Of a stretch of 64,000 nt of DNA, positions 48,501 to 60,307 are shown one piece after another. The stretch lies in the NCBI GenBank assembly GCA_963971285.1, contig OZ020246.1:8415217-8479216 (forward strand). The letters are read 5' to 3'. Source of the DNA: Astropecten irregularis (taxonomy: Eukaryota; Echinodermata; Asteroidea; Paxillosida; Astropectinidae). Position numbers and translations under genes: made by a program. Position 1 is the stretch's first letter; every line of letters starts with the position of its first letter. The notes under the pieces are model-generated. The model did not search any database. It was given only the letters and a program-made list of their open reading frames with translations, and was not told the origin of the DNA.

Positions 48501-49390
48501 TAATAAAATAATTTTCAAGACTTCAATTAGGCTCTGGACGTCTTCAAGATGAAACACAGCACTACCGCACAATTATGATACCATGGCGAGATGACTACAT
48601 TATAAATGATGGCATAATTTTTCGTCAATCGTGGTTTAGAAGATAACCAAATGATTAGAGTTTCAAAGAACGTCGCTTTCTGCCTGGTGTTCACAAGACT
48701 TCATCATTAAAGGTAGTATCATACTTTGGTAAGAAGCAAAAAACAGAAATGTTCACTTGCAGATTTACCTACAACTTATAGGGTATGAAGATGGTGGTGG
48801 TAGAAACCTACCGTTAAAATCTTTCCGCTTGAAATGCCATATTTATCCAGAAAAGAGTCAAACAACGACCGAAAATCTGTTTGATCTTTTAAAAGATGAA
48901 AAATAAAAGAGAAAAGACTTAAGACATACTGTGGCTGATTTCAATGTTTTCTCAAAAAGTGGGCATCGTATGGAACTGAAATTTTCACAGATGACTGTTA
49001 CTGTAACTGTCTTGATATCTTTGCCCATGAATCTGCATTTCTTTGACAAGAACTAAAGCACGAAGTTACCTTTAAATGTGTTTACCCACTTTCTCTTCAG
49101 TAAAAATGATGGAAGTATTACAACATCTCGCAAAACTGCACAACATCATGACTACTAATTATCTGTGTAAAAAAAGGAGGAAAGGAAAGTACAAGAAATA
49201 TACCTGTGAAATCCGAGATTGTAAGCATTACAGATATGAGCCAGCCAACGACCCACGTGTCCAGTCGCATGTCCTCTTCGATGCTCGGTAAAAGGACAGC
49301 GAACACTTTGACCGTGGAGGTTCTGAGAAACAGGGCAATGAAGGTAGCCCCCACTACCAGCCAACCCCAACCGCCATCCTTACGACTCAT
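45530..49390 (-). CDS. SLC16/monocarboxylate-transporter-like membrane transporter (4 exons, 450 aa)
   Basis: A 12-helix major-facilitator transporter of the MCT family. Coding exons on the minus strand: 49,390-49,204, 47,322-47,182, 46,924-46,100 and 45,729-45,530 (stop). All three introns are phase 1 with GT-AG borders, and the sum is 1,353 nt with no interruption. Exon 1 carries the family signature DGGWGWLVV at the start of TM1. Exon 2 covers TM2-TM3. Exon 3 carries the YFHHRYGTANSLALSSIP segment (second MCT motif), a Ser/Asp-rich central loop (about residues 185-225) and TM7-TM11. Exon 4 starts GWLYDVSGSY, the conserved loop before TM12, and ends in a charged tail. In TM8 the Asp/Arg pair typical of proton-coupled MCT1-type carriers reads Asn286/Lys290, so the substrate may not be lactate. 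Two MITEs lie in intron 1. Confidence 0.93.
47425..47699 (+). mobile_element. TTAA MITE family A, copy 8 (right end missing)
   Basis: Left end TTAAAGGTAATATAATACTT. The homology stops at GTAACGGTATGA, followed by unrelated sequence. In intron 1 of the transporter gene. Confidence 0.85.
48707..49075 (-). mobile_element. TTAA MITE family A, copy 9 (full length, inverted)
   Basis: TTAAAGGTAGTATCATACTT to GAAGTTACCTTTAA; ends about 130 bp from the exon 1 donor of the transporter gene. Confidence 0.9.
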
Positions 49391-49537
49391 GCTAGATACC
49401 TGTTTCCTCCCACCAAACCGACACCATCAAAAAACAACTTCAAATTCGAATGAGAATACAAAGATGGTCTCACTGTCACTATAGTTGGTGCAAGTCAATG
49501 TCTTCTATCGAGGTGTAACCTGGCTGCTGTCATACTG

Positions 49538-49545
49538 TTTATATA
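49538..49545 (-). promoter_or_regulatory. TATA-like box upstream of the SLC16-like gene
   Basis: Minus strand GGTATATATAAACAG, about 150 bp upstream of the start codon at 49,390. The distance would leave a 5' untranslated region near 115 nt. Motif match only. Confidence 0.3.
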
Positions 49546-49913
49546 TACCGGTATGCAACTCAATGAAATACAGGGAGCTACATGGCCCCAGAGAGGTACT
49601 GAATAAAGTAGGGCGATCTTTCACACGTTCACTTAACTGTCTGATGATCGACACGTGACCTTATATTGTGGATATTAAAATGGGCGAAGTTTAGGGAAAA
49701 GAGTCAAGTGCGTCACTAGTATGATACACCCATCACCTCGAAACGACATCACTCCGATATCATCAGATGCATTTGCCCCCAGTGGCCAAACCTCTTCGAA
49801 TTCAAATAACTGAAACTTAAAATTCATCATTAATAAGTTTTCGCAGGCCGAAGTCTTGCTGCAATTCTGTAAGAAATTGCTTCAAATAAAATTACTTTGC
49901 CCTGCATGGCCCT

Positions 49914-50147
49914 GGGGCCAATTTCATAAAAATGTTTAGCACAAAAAATTGCTAAGCATGATATTTCTGTCTTGGATTAACAACCAAAAATGTCAATGTG
50001 TTGTATATCACTTGTGATTGTTCTTTGGCTGTTGTTCGCCGTCCATGAATATCAAATCGAATTTTCAATGGTGGTTTGTTTTATTGGGCGAGAAATTGTT
50101 GTGCTAAGCATTTTTTTTGTGCTGAACTTTTCTATGAAATTGACCCC
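49914..50147. mobile_element. MITE with GGGGCCAATTTCATA terminal inverted repeats
   Basis: 234 bp. The left arm GGGGCCAATTTCATAAAAAT continues with TTAGCACAAAAAATTGCTAAGCA. The right arm is its complement with few changes (TGCTAAGCA ... CTATGAAATTGACCCC). Inverted repeats of this type are, to my knowledge, abundant in sea urchin and related genomes. Confidence 0.82.
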
Positions 50148-50149
50148 TA

Positions 50150-51116
50150 AACACAATTATACAGAAATAGGAAAATGAGGCAAGATTACAGGTCGAGGAT
50201 GAATAGAGTTTGAAAATGAAAGGAGAGGGGAAATGAATCAAGGGATAGGACAAGATGAGAAAGATTCAGGATAAACAAGGACGCTCGCAACAAAAACCCT
50301 GTGGGTTTTTATAACGCAATGGGCTATGACTATGAGGAGACAAATTTGTACAAGCAAGTACACAAACATAAAGAAAGGGGGCAACAACATGCACTGCAAA
50401 AACTACATAAATGTGTTACACAAACGGAGTACATGCAAAGAGACTTTTTTCTTGCAGTGTGTTGCCAAGACTGAATTACACAACCTCAAAACCCGATTTT
50501 CATCTTTACTTTCATACACATAATGTTTGTATTGACTATGCGTAATATCCTTGCAAATTTGTTTTTAAGGAGTACTCTTTCAATTGGTCATGTTTTCGCC
50601 AATTTCAGCCCCAATATACTTAAATTCTACATGGTGATAGCCAAGACGTGGCTGTATCATATATCTGAATCTTGAAGTGATAAACATTTTAATGTTAACA
50701 TAATGGTTACCGACACAGTGTTGCTTTTTTTCAGGGACACCCTGTTCAGTGTACAGTCATCTAATATTGTTGTCTGTAAATTGCCTCCCGACGGGGGCAT
50801 GGGCCTGAGGCTCAGATGCCGATTGTTCAGTACAGAGCAATTTGGAAATAAAATTGCCCCCTGAGAGTTATGAATCCATACTTGTGACGGAAGTCGTTGA
50901 GTCATCTTAGGTTAACGACCGTGATAGGCCACTTCATTAAAAAACAAACAAAAAACCTAAGATTTCGTAAAGAAGATTTTGCTCTGGAAAATAAGGGACC
51001 CTTGATATGTATGGTATCAGGTGGAAATAAGCAGAGCGCAAATATATTATTGACTGGAGGAGGTCCCATAGGATCAGACTGGGTTGCTTGATCGGATGTC
51101 TAACGACCCGTTTAAC
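50150..51116. other. Non-coding, nothing recognised
   Basis: AT-rich, with purine-rich runs near 50,160-50,280. Open frames are short and lack domain or splice evidence. Confidence 0.4.
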
Positions 51117-51426
51117 TTAAAGGCAATTTCATACTTTGGTTTTTGTCAAAGTAATGCAGATTCATGGACACAAATATCAAGACAGATACAGTAACAGTCA
51201 TCTGTTAAATTCCCAGTTCCATACGGTGGCCACGTTTCGGAGATAACAGTGAAAAAACGCCCACGGTATTTTACAATCTTTTCACCGTTGTTTTTGATCT
51301 TTATCCAAAGATCAGGCATTATTTTAATGGTATGTTTCTACCATCATCATCTTTATACACTGTAAGTTATAGATACATTTGTGAAGATTTCTGTTTTGGT
51401 ATGCAACCAAACTAGGGTACCTTTAA
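51117..51426 (+). mobile_element. TTAA MITE family A, copy 10 (old, internal deletion)
   Basis: Left end TTAAAGGCAATTTCATACTT, right end ACTAGGGTACCTTTAA. Strongly diverged and shortened in the middle. Confidence 0.8.
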
Positions 51427-51654
51427 CTTGGTTCTAATCCATAGTTTGATACGACATTCGATAAATAACGTTATACACGTTCATAATTTCGTACCATTTT
51501 CTCGAGTTTAACACAGTTGTAATATCGATAAGCTTGCATGTTGGATTCATTTAATTTTTATTGTTAAAATAATGACCCATCCCTTGCTCGTGAAAATAAG
51601 GCAATCATGAGGGAAATAACTGATGTCAAGAAAAGGAAAAGAGACACAGAAACT

Positions 51655-51846
51655 TTAAAGGTAATATCATACTTTGGTTTTTGTCAAAGAAATGCAGATT
51701 CATGGGCAAAAATATCAAGGAATTGATACATTAACAGTCATCTGTGAAAATATCAGTCCCATACGGTGCCCACTTTTGAGAAAACAGTGAAAAACAGCCA
51801 CAGTATTTCTTATGTCTTTTCTCTTTGATCTTTTAAAAGATCATAA
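51655..51846 (+). mobile_element. TTAA MITE family A, copy 11 (left half)
   Basis: Good left end (TTAAAGGTAATATCATACTT). Breaks off right after the GATCTTTTAAAAGATC core. Lies about 310 bp upstream of the CFAP90-like start codon. Confidence 0.85.
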
Positions 51847-52155
51847 TAATGTGTGCGTGCAGGCACCTGTCACAAGTTAAACACATGCACACAGAACTTT
51901 ATGGAATCATTTTCATTGGCCGCCTAATGAATTGATTACTGAATATTCATATCCTACGTTTATCCTAGATACGCCCCACCCACAGTACACAACACAACTT
52001 GGACCTCGCTGGTAAACCGCAATAGACTTGCACGTTAATACACAAAAAACACGCGAACCACGCAACAGCCCCACGTTGTCAACAGTGAAACAGTGCAACG
52101 CGATCAACGTTAGTGTGGAACATCATCACTTCCTGACTGTAAAATATCTTCAAAA

Positions 52156-55100
52156 ATGGATATCGTCACAGCAGTTTTGGACAACTTGAAGGAGAAAGGA
52201 GGTGATCTTAACAGTTACCCAGGCCTGATGGATAATGGTGAGCCAGTGGCAGCCAAATCAGCATTTAGTTTCGTGCCAACAGTTCGAGGCGATCCTAAAG
52301 AACATTCAGTATTCAATAGCGAGCAAAAGGTAAACAATCAATTATTTTGTGAAGTAGGCCTACACGATCGCAATAACATTTCACCTGTTCACTAAACTAA
52401 ACTTCAACTAAACAAAACCTGTTCAAAACTTGTTCTTTTCAGTCTATAGATGGAAAAGGATTAAAGAATCAGTAAATTGTTTTTTTCCTGTAAACATGAA
52501 AAATAATTTTCGATCATGGAGGGTACGTACGTAGAAATAGTCTTTTTCTACCTCCATGTCCATGAGCTAACGTTAGTCGATCGAGTGCTGGCGCAGTGCT
52601 AGAGTGTACGAAGTCTATTATTACCCCTAGCTGCACCTAACTGTAGCCCTCTGACTTTGTTGTCGTATATAGGGCTACAGGACGTTTAAAATGAAAAACA
52701 TGAGACCTTAATTCCCCACCCCTAAAATGACTGTTAATCGACAATCTGTGGCATAATGACTCACCCCGGTGTTTAGAGGCGTTTAGAAGGTATAAACTTT
52801 AATTATCATTTCGGATGTCGACAAAAACAAGCAATTTTCAGCCCAAATTTCCGTACGTACAAAAAAAGTCGCGGTTCCTGTGACTTTTCCCACATGTGGG
52901 GCTTTGTGAAATAATAAAGAAATACATTAGAATTATCTCTCTGAGTCCAGCCTACATTCGATTTACGTACGTAGACAACAGACAACAGAGCGAACGGGAT
53001 GAGTCTACTCGGTACATTATGCGACGACTGTTGCCTGAAAAATGCTGAACGGGTATTTAAGCGAATGCACTCTATCGATTCATCTCTATTTAGGCAACAG
53101 TCGTCTGCCATTTTATAAAGCTTAGACGTACAATAGGCTAATCTGTGGGCATATGAATGCAGATTTAAGACAGAATTCACAACATTACCCTAAAATTGAC
53201 CTTTGAGAAAGATTATGTGATTATCTGAAATGCATATTAAAACAAAATTGGTTCAATTTTGTTCATTTAATTTAATTTGACAGGTGCGGTCGCATTCAAC
53301 CTATGATAGGCTGTTCCATAAACAGCAGGGATATAACAACAAGCTGCATCGATGTGACAGAGAAAATGCCAAGTCTAAAGGACTGACGGTCAATAATGAG
53401 GTAATTAACTCCTTTAGCCGGGATTGTTTTTAACCAGTCTCATTAATTAAGGCCTATCAGTCACTGGTCAAATATAGAGTTCATTTGACCTGGCCGGCCA
53501 TGCATGGGGGAACACAATGGTTGATAGATCTGTGTTCAGTAGTGCTGGGCTTTTTATCCGGATATAGGTTAACCGACCCGGATTTAATTATAAATTCTCA
53601 CTAACCATTAACCGAAACTGAAAGGGAAAAAATAGAGGTCAACATTTGGCTCATGCTCAACAACCCAAAAAGTATAAACTGTAGAATTTCAGTCAGTTAT
53701 TTTGTCCATTTTGCCAAGTAGAAACACGCTTTTCACAAACTGGATCTAAAAGAAACATGTACTGAATCTAAATGCTTGAACTAAAAACAATGTTCATTGT
53801 AAAAAGCATCCCAAAAGTGATGATCACATTGAAGAAGACGTATACCATAAATCGCACATGTCGCACGTGATTACATAGGTTAGCCGTTTTAACCTGATTT
53901 TTTTGCAATCAGTAACCGGATATGAAATTACCCAATTTTGCCCAGCACTAGTGTTCAAGGCTCATGCATAGATTGTAGTCCATTGAGAATGCATCTATTG
54001 CAAATCTATACAAGGGTAAATGTACTACAATGGGTGCATTTGTTTAGGGACAATAAAGGTCCATTGAACCTCCCATTCCAGACAGTACCACCATTTCATA
54101 CATTGAATATCATGAATATTCTCACACCATGACGAGGCAAACTGCTGGGTTAAGGCAAACATATACATGTATGTATTTGTAATAAATAAAATGGTGCGAA
54201 TAGTTGCGGGACAGACAGGCCGATATCTTCCAGATTGCTTTGGTGGAAGTAATAACAAAAAAGTTTCATATTCACTTCACTCCCATATCCAGTAAACAAG
54301 CAGACACTCATTGCTGAGCAAGAACTTATCTTAAAGTGCAGGGAAACTTTTCCTTTACAAAGGCCACTTCTGTTTACAGTGACAGATAAATCTGAAGACT
54401 ATTTGAAAGGGCACCGCAGGACTTGGCATTTTACAGTACTTTTAAGGAAGTTGTTATGCCATGCATGATTGGCCACATGATGCAATTTTTTGAAGAGGTT
54501 TCATTAATATGACGGGCTTCATTTGCTTTCAAACAAATCCATTGTGTGACTGGGTTTAAAGCAAACAAACAACAGAACATATTCGTGAAATAACCACAAG
54601 GGAAACTGACTGAACAAATAAAACAACAGAACAAATAGAGACTGATGCTGTGATGTAAGGGAAACAGGATTTGGATTACCAGAATGAAAATCCTGCATGC
54701 TCGGGTCACTTTTCTTTGAATTCACAATAAAAAAAAAAAATAAAAAAAATTAAAGGCAGTTGTTATTTGGCAATAAAACAGCAACGGTCAGGGTACTAGG
54801 TACCCTGTTCTTGAAACGAATAATTAGGCAATAATCCCACTGATATGAATCAATCTTACACACATAGGCATCACTCAGTTTAAACTAATTAAAGGCATCA
54901 ATCAAGACAATGACCATGCAGAGGCTAGGACCCTGTAACTGGGCAATTACCAGGGGTATCAAGGCAATGACCAGGGGCATCCAGGCAATGACCAGTGGTA
55001 ACAAGGCAATGACCAGGGGCACCAAGGCAATGACCAGTGGTAACAAGGCAATGACCAGGGGCACCAAGACAATGACCATGCAGAGGCTAGGACCCTGTAA

Positions 55101-57209
55101 CTGGGCAATGACCAGGGGTATCAAGGCAATGACCAGGGGCATCCAGGCAATGACAAGGGGCACCAAGGCAATGACCAGGGGCACCAAGGCAATGACCAGT
55201 GGTAACACAGGGATGCCAGTGGGTTATCAGTCCAGGGCCGGAATTTTTTTGGGAATCGATAAAGTAGTCGAATATATGCACGCACGCACGTACGCGCGTG
55301 CACCGGACGTAAAAAAAAAGCGCCTATACACATAATGAACACTGATACATGTCATGCTAAAAACCAACAAAACCGTGAGACCGTAGGCCCTAAATTTTTC
55401 TAAATAAAAAAAAAAAAGCCGAACGGCAACAGAAATTCACAAACGCAGGATAAGGAACGTTACAACTTTACTCCAAAGATCACCTGCCATTCAAATTACA
55501 AATCGATCAAACAAAAAAAATGACCGAACAAACGAAATAATAAATAGGCCCTACACCTAGTAGTATTAACCTAATTACCGGTATAATTTCCACGAAAACG
55601 CTGGCTACATAGGATACATTTTTTGACGTATGCCGCGCGATCGTTTCGATTTCGAGTTCACCAGACCGCATGGTCAGCCATTTTGTACATACATAGTCTT
55701 GATCCAAGACGTTCGATCGCTGTTTGTAGTGCGCCCTCTTATGAATAATACACCATCACAACCCATTCAGCGTACGTAAAAAAGTAATGCAAGGACCAAG
55801 ACAAGTCTATAATTCCAACCGCTACAAACCATGCATCGTGCACAGCACACCTCGTGGTCGCTGTGTTAGGCACCATGCGATCGAGATATGTCTGCCGTTG
55901 TGTGGGCTCTGTCGCCGTATGCGCTTTGTAAGTTTTACACTCCAGTGCGGTGTTTCGGCGCTTTACGGCATAAAAGGTGGCATTTTCTTTCACTTTTATC
56001 GGTATATTTCTGGGCGATTTCACTGATTTATGCAGTGTTTAGAAAGTGATTTTCAGCATGGTTTTTAACAAAATACGTTGCAGGTTTTCGGAAAATGTAA
56101 ACTGAAAAAAGAAAGCGCTGTGTTTTGGTAATTTCGCAAGTGTTTATTGTCGCTCCGAACCACAAATGCCGACGGCCGGAGGCTTTTTCCGAAAATATGC
56201 AAAAGCCGGAATTCCGGCAATTGCCGGAAGTCTGGCATCCCTGGTAACAAGGCAATGACCAGGGGCACCAAGACAATGACCATGCAGAGGCTAGGACCCT
56301 GTAACTAGGCAATGACCAGGGCCACCAAGGCAATGACCAGTGGTAACAAGGCAATGACCAAGGGCACCAATGAAATGTCCAGGGGCAGCCAAGGCAATGA
56401 CCAGGGGCACCAAGGCAATGACCAGTGGTAACAAGGCAATGACCAGGGGTATCAAGGCAATGACCAGGGCCACCAAGGCAATGACCAGTGGTAACAAGGC
56501 AATGACCAGGGGCACCAATGAAATGTCCAGGGGCACCCAGGCAATGACCAGGGGCACCAAGGCAATGACCAGGGCCACCAAGGCAATGACCAGTGGTAAC
56601 AAGGCAATGACCAGGGGCACCAATGAAATGTCCAGGGGCACCCAGGCAATGACCAGGGGCACCAAGGCAATGACCAGTGGTAACAAGGCAATGACCAGTG
56701 GTAACAAGGCAATGACCAGTGGTAACAAGGCATGCAATGACCAGGGGCACCAAGGCAATGACCAGGGGCACCAAGGCAATGACCAGGGGCACCAAGGCAA
56801 TGACCAGGGGCACCAAGGCAATGATCAGGGACACCAAGGCAACTAATCAGGGGTATCAATGACAATGAGTTTTGAGGCATATTGAGTAAGATGGGGAACC
56901 AAAACAATGACCAGAGGCATCAAGGCAATAATCAGGGTAACATAGGCCCTATGTTGTAATTCGCATGCTCCTTAATTGCAAGCCCAAGTTTATATCAGTG
57001 TATAACAAGAAGTTTTAAAATGTATCTTTTTTGTCACTCCATACTTTTAGGAAAGAGAGAAGATTGTACCAACACTGGCATCATCAGATTACGGCCATCG
57101 GCTGGAGATGTTTGTAGACCCCCCAGGCAGGGATCATGTGCGCATTGCACATGTGCAGACAGAGTTTTACAGTCGGACAGGTATTAACTTATCCAATGAG
57201 ATGCACTGA
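52156..57209 (+). CDS. CFAP90: CFAP90/C5orf49-like ciliary protein (3 exons, 149 aa)
   Basis: Coding exons 52,156-52,329, 53,284-53,400 and 57,051-57,209 (stop), both introns in phase 0 with consensus borders (AAAAG|GTAAAC, TTTGACAG|GTGCGG, AATGAG|GTAATT, CATACTTTTAG|GAAAG). The product matches the C5orf49 family, small axonemal/ciliary proteins, as I recall it: a short N-terminal lead, SAFSFVPTVRGDPKEHSVFN, then STYDRLFHKQQGYNNKLHR, DRENAKSKGL, VPTLASSDYGHRLEM and the C-terminal RDHVRIAHVQTEFYSRTGI. Length equals the family's usual ~150 residues. It is a soluble protein with no signal peptide or membrane segment. The start lies in an AAAAATGG context with no upstream in-frame Met nearby. Intron 2 holds a hAT-like element and a minisatellite. 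All three exons are intact. Confidence 0.82.
53540..53950. mobile_element. hAT-like non-autonomous element in CFAP90-like intron 2
   Basis: 411 bp with termini TAGTGCTGGGC and GCCCAGCACTA and flanking 8-bp duplications GTGTTCAG / GTGTTCAA (one mismatch). An 8-bp duplication and TAGNG-type ends fit the hAT superfamily. Subterminal parts carry GGATATAGGTTAACC and GTAACCGGATATG. Related sequence lies inside the LINE at 27.3-27.97 kb. Confidence 0.82.
54907..56935. repeat. 21-bp minisatellite in CFAP90-like intron 2
   Basis: Unit AATGACCAGGGGCACCAAGGC (21 bp) and variants (GACCAGTGGTAACAAGGCA, GACCAGGGGTATCAAGGCA). It occupies 54,907-55,207 and 56,244-56,935, split by a transposon. A longer unit including CATGCAGAGGCTAGGACCCT recurs at 54,917, 55,077 and 56,281, so a higher-order structure exists. 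The unit length is a multiple of three, which makes frames of up to 269 codons on either strand that are not genes. Confidence 0.95.
55208..56243. mobile_element. 1,036-bp DNA transposon inserted in the minisatellite
   Basis: Ends CAGGGATGCCAG and CTGGCATCCCTG form a 12-bp perfect inverted repeat, with looser CCGGAATT-containing arms inside. The flanks GTAACA (55,202-55,207 and 56,244-56,249) are a 6-bp duplication, since the uninterrupted minisatellite reads CCAGTGGTAACAAGGC. No transposase was recognised. The superfamily is uncertain; 6 bp is unusual (hAT makes 8, Dada 6-7). Confidence 0.85.
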
Positions 57210-57540
57210 AGACGACTGGCCCAGTGAGGTGTATTCTTGGTGATTGACAACCTTATAATGGGGTAAAGATATCAGACTGGATTGTTTGGCAACCACACTT
57301 GACAGGTGAATTAGGATGGATCAGCAATTTCCTGGTCTTTCTGAGGCAACAGCAACCGATTATTGTCAACGTGCTCTTAGACTAAGCTGCAGGACATCTA
57401 TAATTACGATTACATTTTCAATTCATCAAATGGACATATTTTTTACTTAAAAGGGAAAAAACAAGAAATTACTTTTATAAGGAAGCTATCACTGAATTTG
57501 ACTATGATTGGCCCAGGAATGATGCAAATGAAGGTCAGAT

Positions 57541-57660
57541 GTCTTGTAATAATAATAATAATACTGTAATAATAATAATAATATGGACATTTATAGTGCG
57601 CCTTTTCCACAAAAGTGATCAAAGGCGCATTACAAAAAACACAAGTAAATCAATGAAAGT
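57541..57660. repeat. AAT microsatellite with a TTTATAGTGCGCC tail
   Basis: (AAT)n near 57,550-57,590 followed by GGACATTTATAGTGCGCCTT and AAAGGCGCATTACAAAAA. This combination recurs across many animal genomes as the tail of a retroposon. A weaker relative is at 32,190-32,225 (AATAATAATAATATAGATTT). Confidence 0.45.
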
Positions 57661-57721
57661 TAAACAATAAAAAGAAAAAAGGAAACAGAAGAAGACAGTA
57701 CTTAGAAGAAAGTTAGAAAGA

Positions 57722-57900
57722 TAGGTCACCATGCCAGTGCCCAAACCGCAGTATGGGGATACGTCTGTCCCGTCAACGGGTAACTAATTAATTAGGCCTA
57801 AAACCCATCGACATCGGTAATGTCTTGATCTATTCTGGGGACAGACGCCTCTAATCCTACCTACGTAATTATCACTCTAACTACCTGACACGGTGACCTA
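57722..57900. mobile_element. Short hairpin element
   Basis: Arms TAGGTCACCATGCCAG and CTGACACGGTGACCTA (14 of 16 bases pair) enclose a second pair (GGGGATACGTCTGTCCC against GGGGACAGACGCCTC), giving a 179-bp imperfect foldback. Non-coding. Confidence 0.6.
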
Positions 57901-59082
57901 CGAAATGTAGAGAATAGAAAAAAGGAATACATGTACAGGAACTTATTTATGCATTAGCAAATGCAATCTGAAAAGGAAGGTTTTCAGCTTAGATTTGAAG
58001 GAGTTAAGTTAAAATAAAACACCAAAAGTGTCCCCATAGAGACCTTGAGGTATACTTCCTTTTGTTTTGAGTACATTTGAAAGGCTTTGTCTATATCACT
58101 AGGTGATTCTCAAAGACTAAATTTCCAAAAACTTCCAAAAAGAGGATGTGCATGTAATTTACTGCATGTTGCTTACATAAGACTGATCTTGTACCAACTG
58201 TGTTAATTATAAACAGTTTTATTTTTTTACTTTTCAAAGATTTCGAAACAATAAAAATTGATATGTGGGTAGGGAAACAATACCAAGATTAAATTCTAAA
58301 AACAAAAACAAAAACCTTTGCTCTAAGAGCAAGTAACATGATGGATTTACATGTAGGTCTTTTCCCATTTGACCAAATTTCAGAAGTGGACACGGGCATG
58401 AAAATAAGCCACGTTTCCTGTTTGAAATTGTCACTCCTCCGGCATCCCCATGCAACACCCAAGATTTTCCCGAGATATCCCTTGGGTGAGTTTGCCCCAG
58501 GGGGATGAGCGCTCGAGTGGGGAAAGCCTTTTGATTTCTCAAGGCAACTTCAGTTTACGATCCATCCTACTATATATGAATGAATAAACTCGCCTGTAAG
58601 ATCATTGAAAGTTGATTCGATGAATACACACATGTACATGTACACATCAACTATCATTGCCAACGACATTTAAAAGTGCCTTGACTTCTGATCTGACCAC
58701 AGTTATACTCGTACAGGAGATAAAATCTTTTACCTAAATATTTAAGCCAATTTTTACACATAAAAGTAAAGCAAGTAAAATTAGGGACATGGAGATTTTA
58801 AGAGATTTGTGAGCTGATATTTGTTTAATGTATGTGTAATTAGTCCTTAATTTCCAATAATTGCTTGTAATTTAATGTATGTTGCTAGAATAAACTTTTG
58901 ACAGATTTTGTACAAAAAGAGTGTTGCACTATGTGTGTACTTCTTGGAATTTTAGAATTGATCTTTCAGTCACATGTGACCTGTAGGGAAAGAAACAGAT
59001 TGCGAATTATAAAAGCAGAAAAATAACCAACAAATCTCCAATAATCTTATCATGGAGGAAGGAAGGCCATGATCTTATGGAG
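57901..59082. other. Non-coding, nothing recognised
   Basis: AT-rich; may contain the 3' end of the CFAP90-like transcript. One 102-codon open frame on the minus strand (58,234-58,542) shows no domain. Confidence 0.4.
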
Positions 59083-59440
59083 TTAAAGGTAGTATCATAC
59101 TTTGGTAGCATACCGAAACAGACATCTTCACAGATTTACCTATATCTTACAGGGTATAAAGATGGTAGAAACATACTGTTAAAATTGTTCTGCCTGAAAT
59201 GCTGTATTTATCCAGAAAAGAGTCAAATCAGTGACCAAAATTATTGTTGATCTTTTAAAGATCAACAATAAAAGAGAAAAGACATAAGAAATACTGTGCT
59301 CATTTTTCACTGTTTTCTCAAAAAGTGGGTACCATATGCGACTGAAATTTTCACAGATGACTGTTATTGTATCTTCCTTGTTATTTTTGCCCATGAATCT
59401 GTATTCTTTGACAAAAACCAAAGTATGATATTACCTTTAA
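59083..59440 (-). mobile_element. TTAA MITE family A, copy 12 (full length, inverted)
   Basis: TTAAAGGTAGTATCATACTT to GTATGATATTACCTTTAA, both TTAA flanks kept. Confidence 0.9.
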
Positions 59441-59656
59441 GAGGTGGAAAAAACCCATGAGTGATATGGGATACCCTTGGAATTGGGAAAAAGGACTAAA
59501 GTACGTGTACCAGGTACCAGGCCAATCCAGTGAGTCGGACTCAGCTTGGACGCCAGAGGTGAAAGGCGAGGACAGACACCCTCTTCGCCAACTCATGTCA
59601 CTGCACGATTTACTCATCACTGAGTTAATTATCACTCAATTACTTATTGTGCATTA

Positions 59657-60004
59657 AGGGGGCATGGGTGGCAAGTGCGTTAGGCACTCGCCTCTCACCA
59701 ATGCGTCCTGGGTTCGAATCCGGCCTTGGTCATATGTGAGTAGAGTTGTGCGTTGGTTCTCTCCTATGCTACGAGGGTTTTTCTCCGGGTTCTCCGGTTT
59801 TCCTCCCTTCACAAAAAACAAACACTTTCGATCTCAGGCTGTACTCCATGATTATACATGTACATGTATATGGGTTGATGTGGCTGGCAGCCAAGGGTGC
59901 CCACGAAAGCCTGCTACTCAATCACGTTGAAGTCGCATCCTTCGCAATTCAGCACCCCAGCTGCGAGTAAGGATGATTAGCCTACCAAATTATTAATTAT
60001 TATT
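59657..60004 (+). mobile_element. tRNA-derived SINE, second copy
   Basis: Head GGGTGGCAAGTGCGTTAGGC (A-box side) and GGTTCGAATCC (B box near 59,712). The body CTCCGGTTTTCCTCCCTTCA and GGGTTGATGTGGCTGGCAG is shared with 6,441-6,797. The 3' end is less clear, near an AATTATTAATTATTATTAA tail. Confidence 0.85.
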
Positions 60005-60171
60005 AAGTCCTTCATTTGTGTCCTGCAACAGACTTATGAAGGATAACACTCCCACAGCAAATGCAAGGACTTAATTAATTAAGCTGTGCTCCTGTCCAAT
60101 GCTGCACGGCACGTTCCAGCATGTGTGCATTATAATACACATGACATACAGGCATGTTGGACAAGGACACC

Positions 60172-60307
60172 ATGGGAGACTTTTGATAATCGGCCTTCAA
60201 GTCAACAGCGCACGCGCACGTAATTGTGAGCATGCACGCACTGTTTTACACATGCGTACTAATGCGTGTGCTGTTGACTTGAAGACCGATTCTCAAAAGT
60301 CTCCCAT
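60172..60307. mobile_element. Small foldback element
   Basis: Arms of about 50 bp: ATGGGAGACTTTTGATAATC with GGCCTTCAAGTCAACAGC at the left, and GCTGTTGACTTGAAGACC with GATTCTCAAAAGTCTCCCAT at the right. The loop is rich in CACGCGCACG-type words. Confidence 0.75.

Noticed and set aside
52016-52155. RFX X-box upstream of the CFAP90-like gene
   Set aside because: Half-site-like CGCAAC and GTTGTC words occur, but no spaced inverted pair matching the X-box consensus was found.
55739-56026. 94- and 79-codon frames inside the 1,036-bp transposon
   Set aside because: Both strands are open over the same short stretch and neither resembles a transposase.
56028-56837. 269-codon minus-strand frame (LVPLVIA / GAPGHCL repeats)
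   Set aside because: It translates the 21-bp minisatellite inside an intron of a plus-strand gene.
59457-59657. Possible exon (MSDMGYPWNWEKGLKYVYQV...)
   Set aside because: The translation looks less random than most, but there is no splice border, domain or repeated copy to support it.
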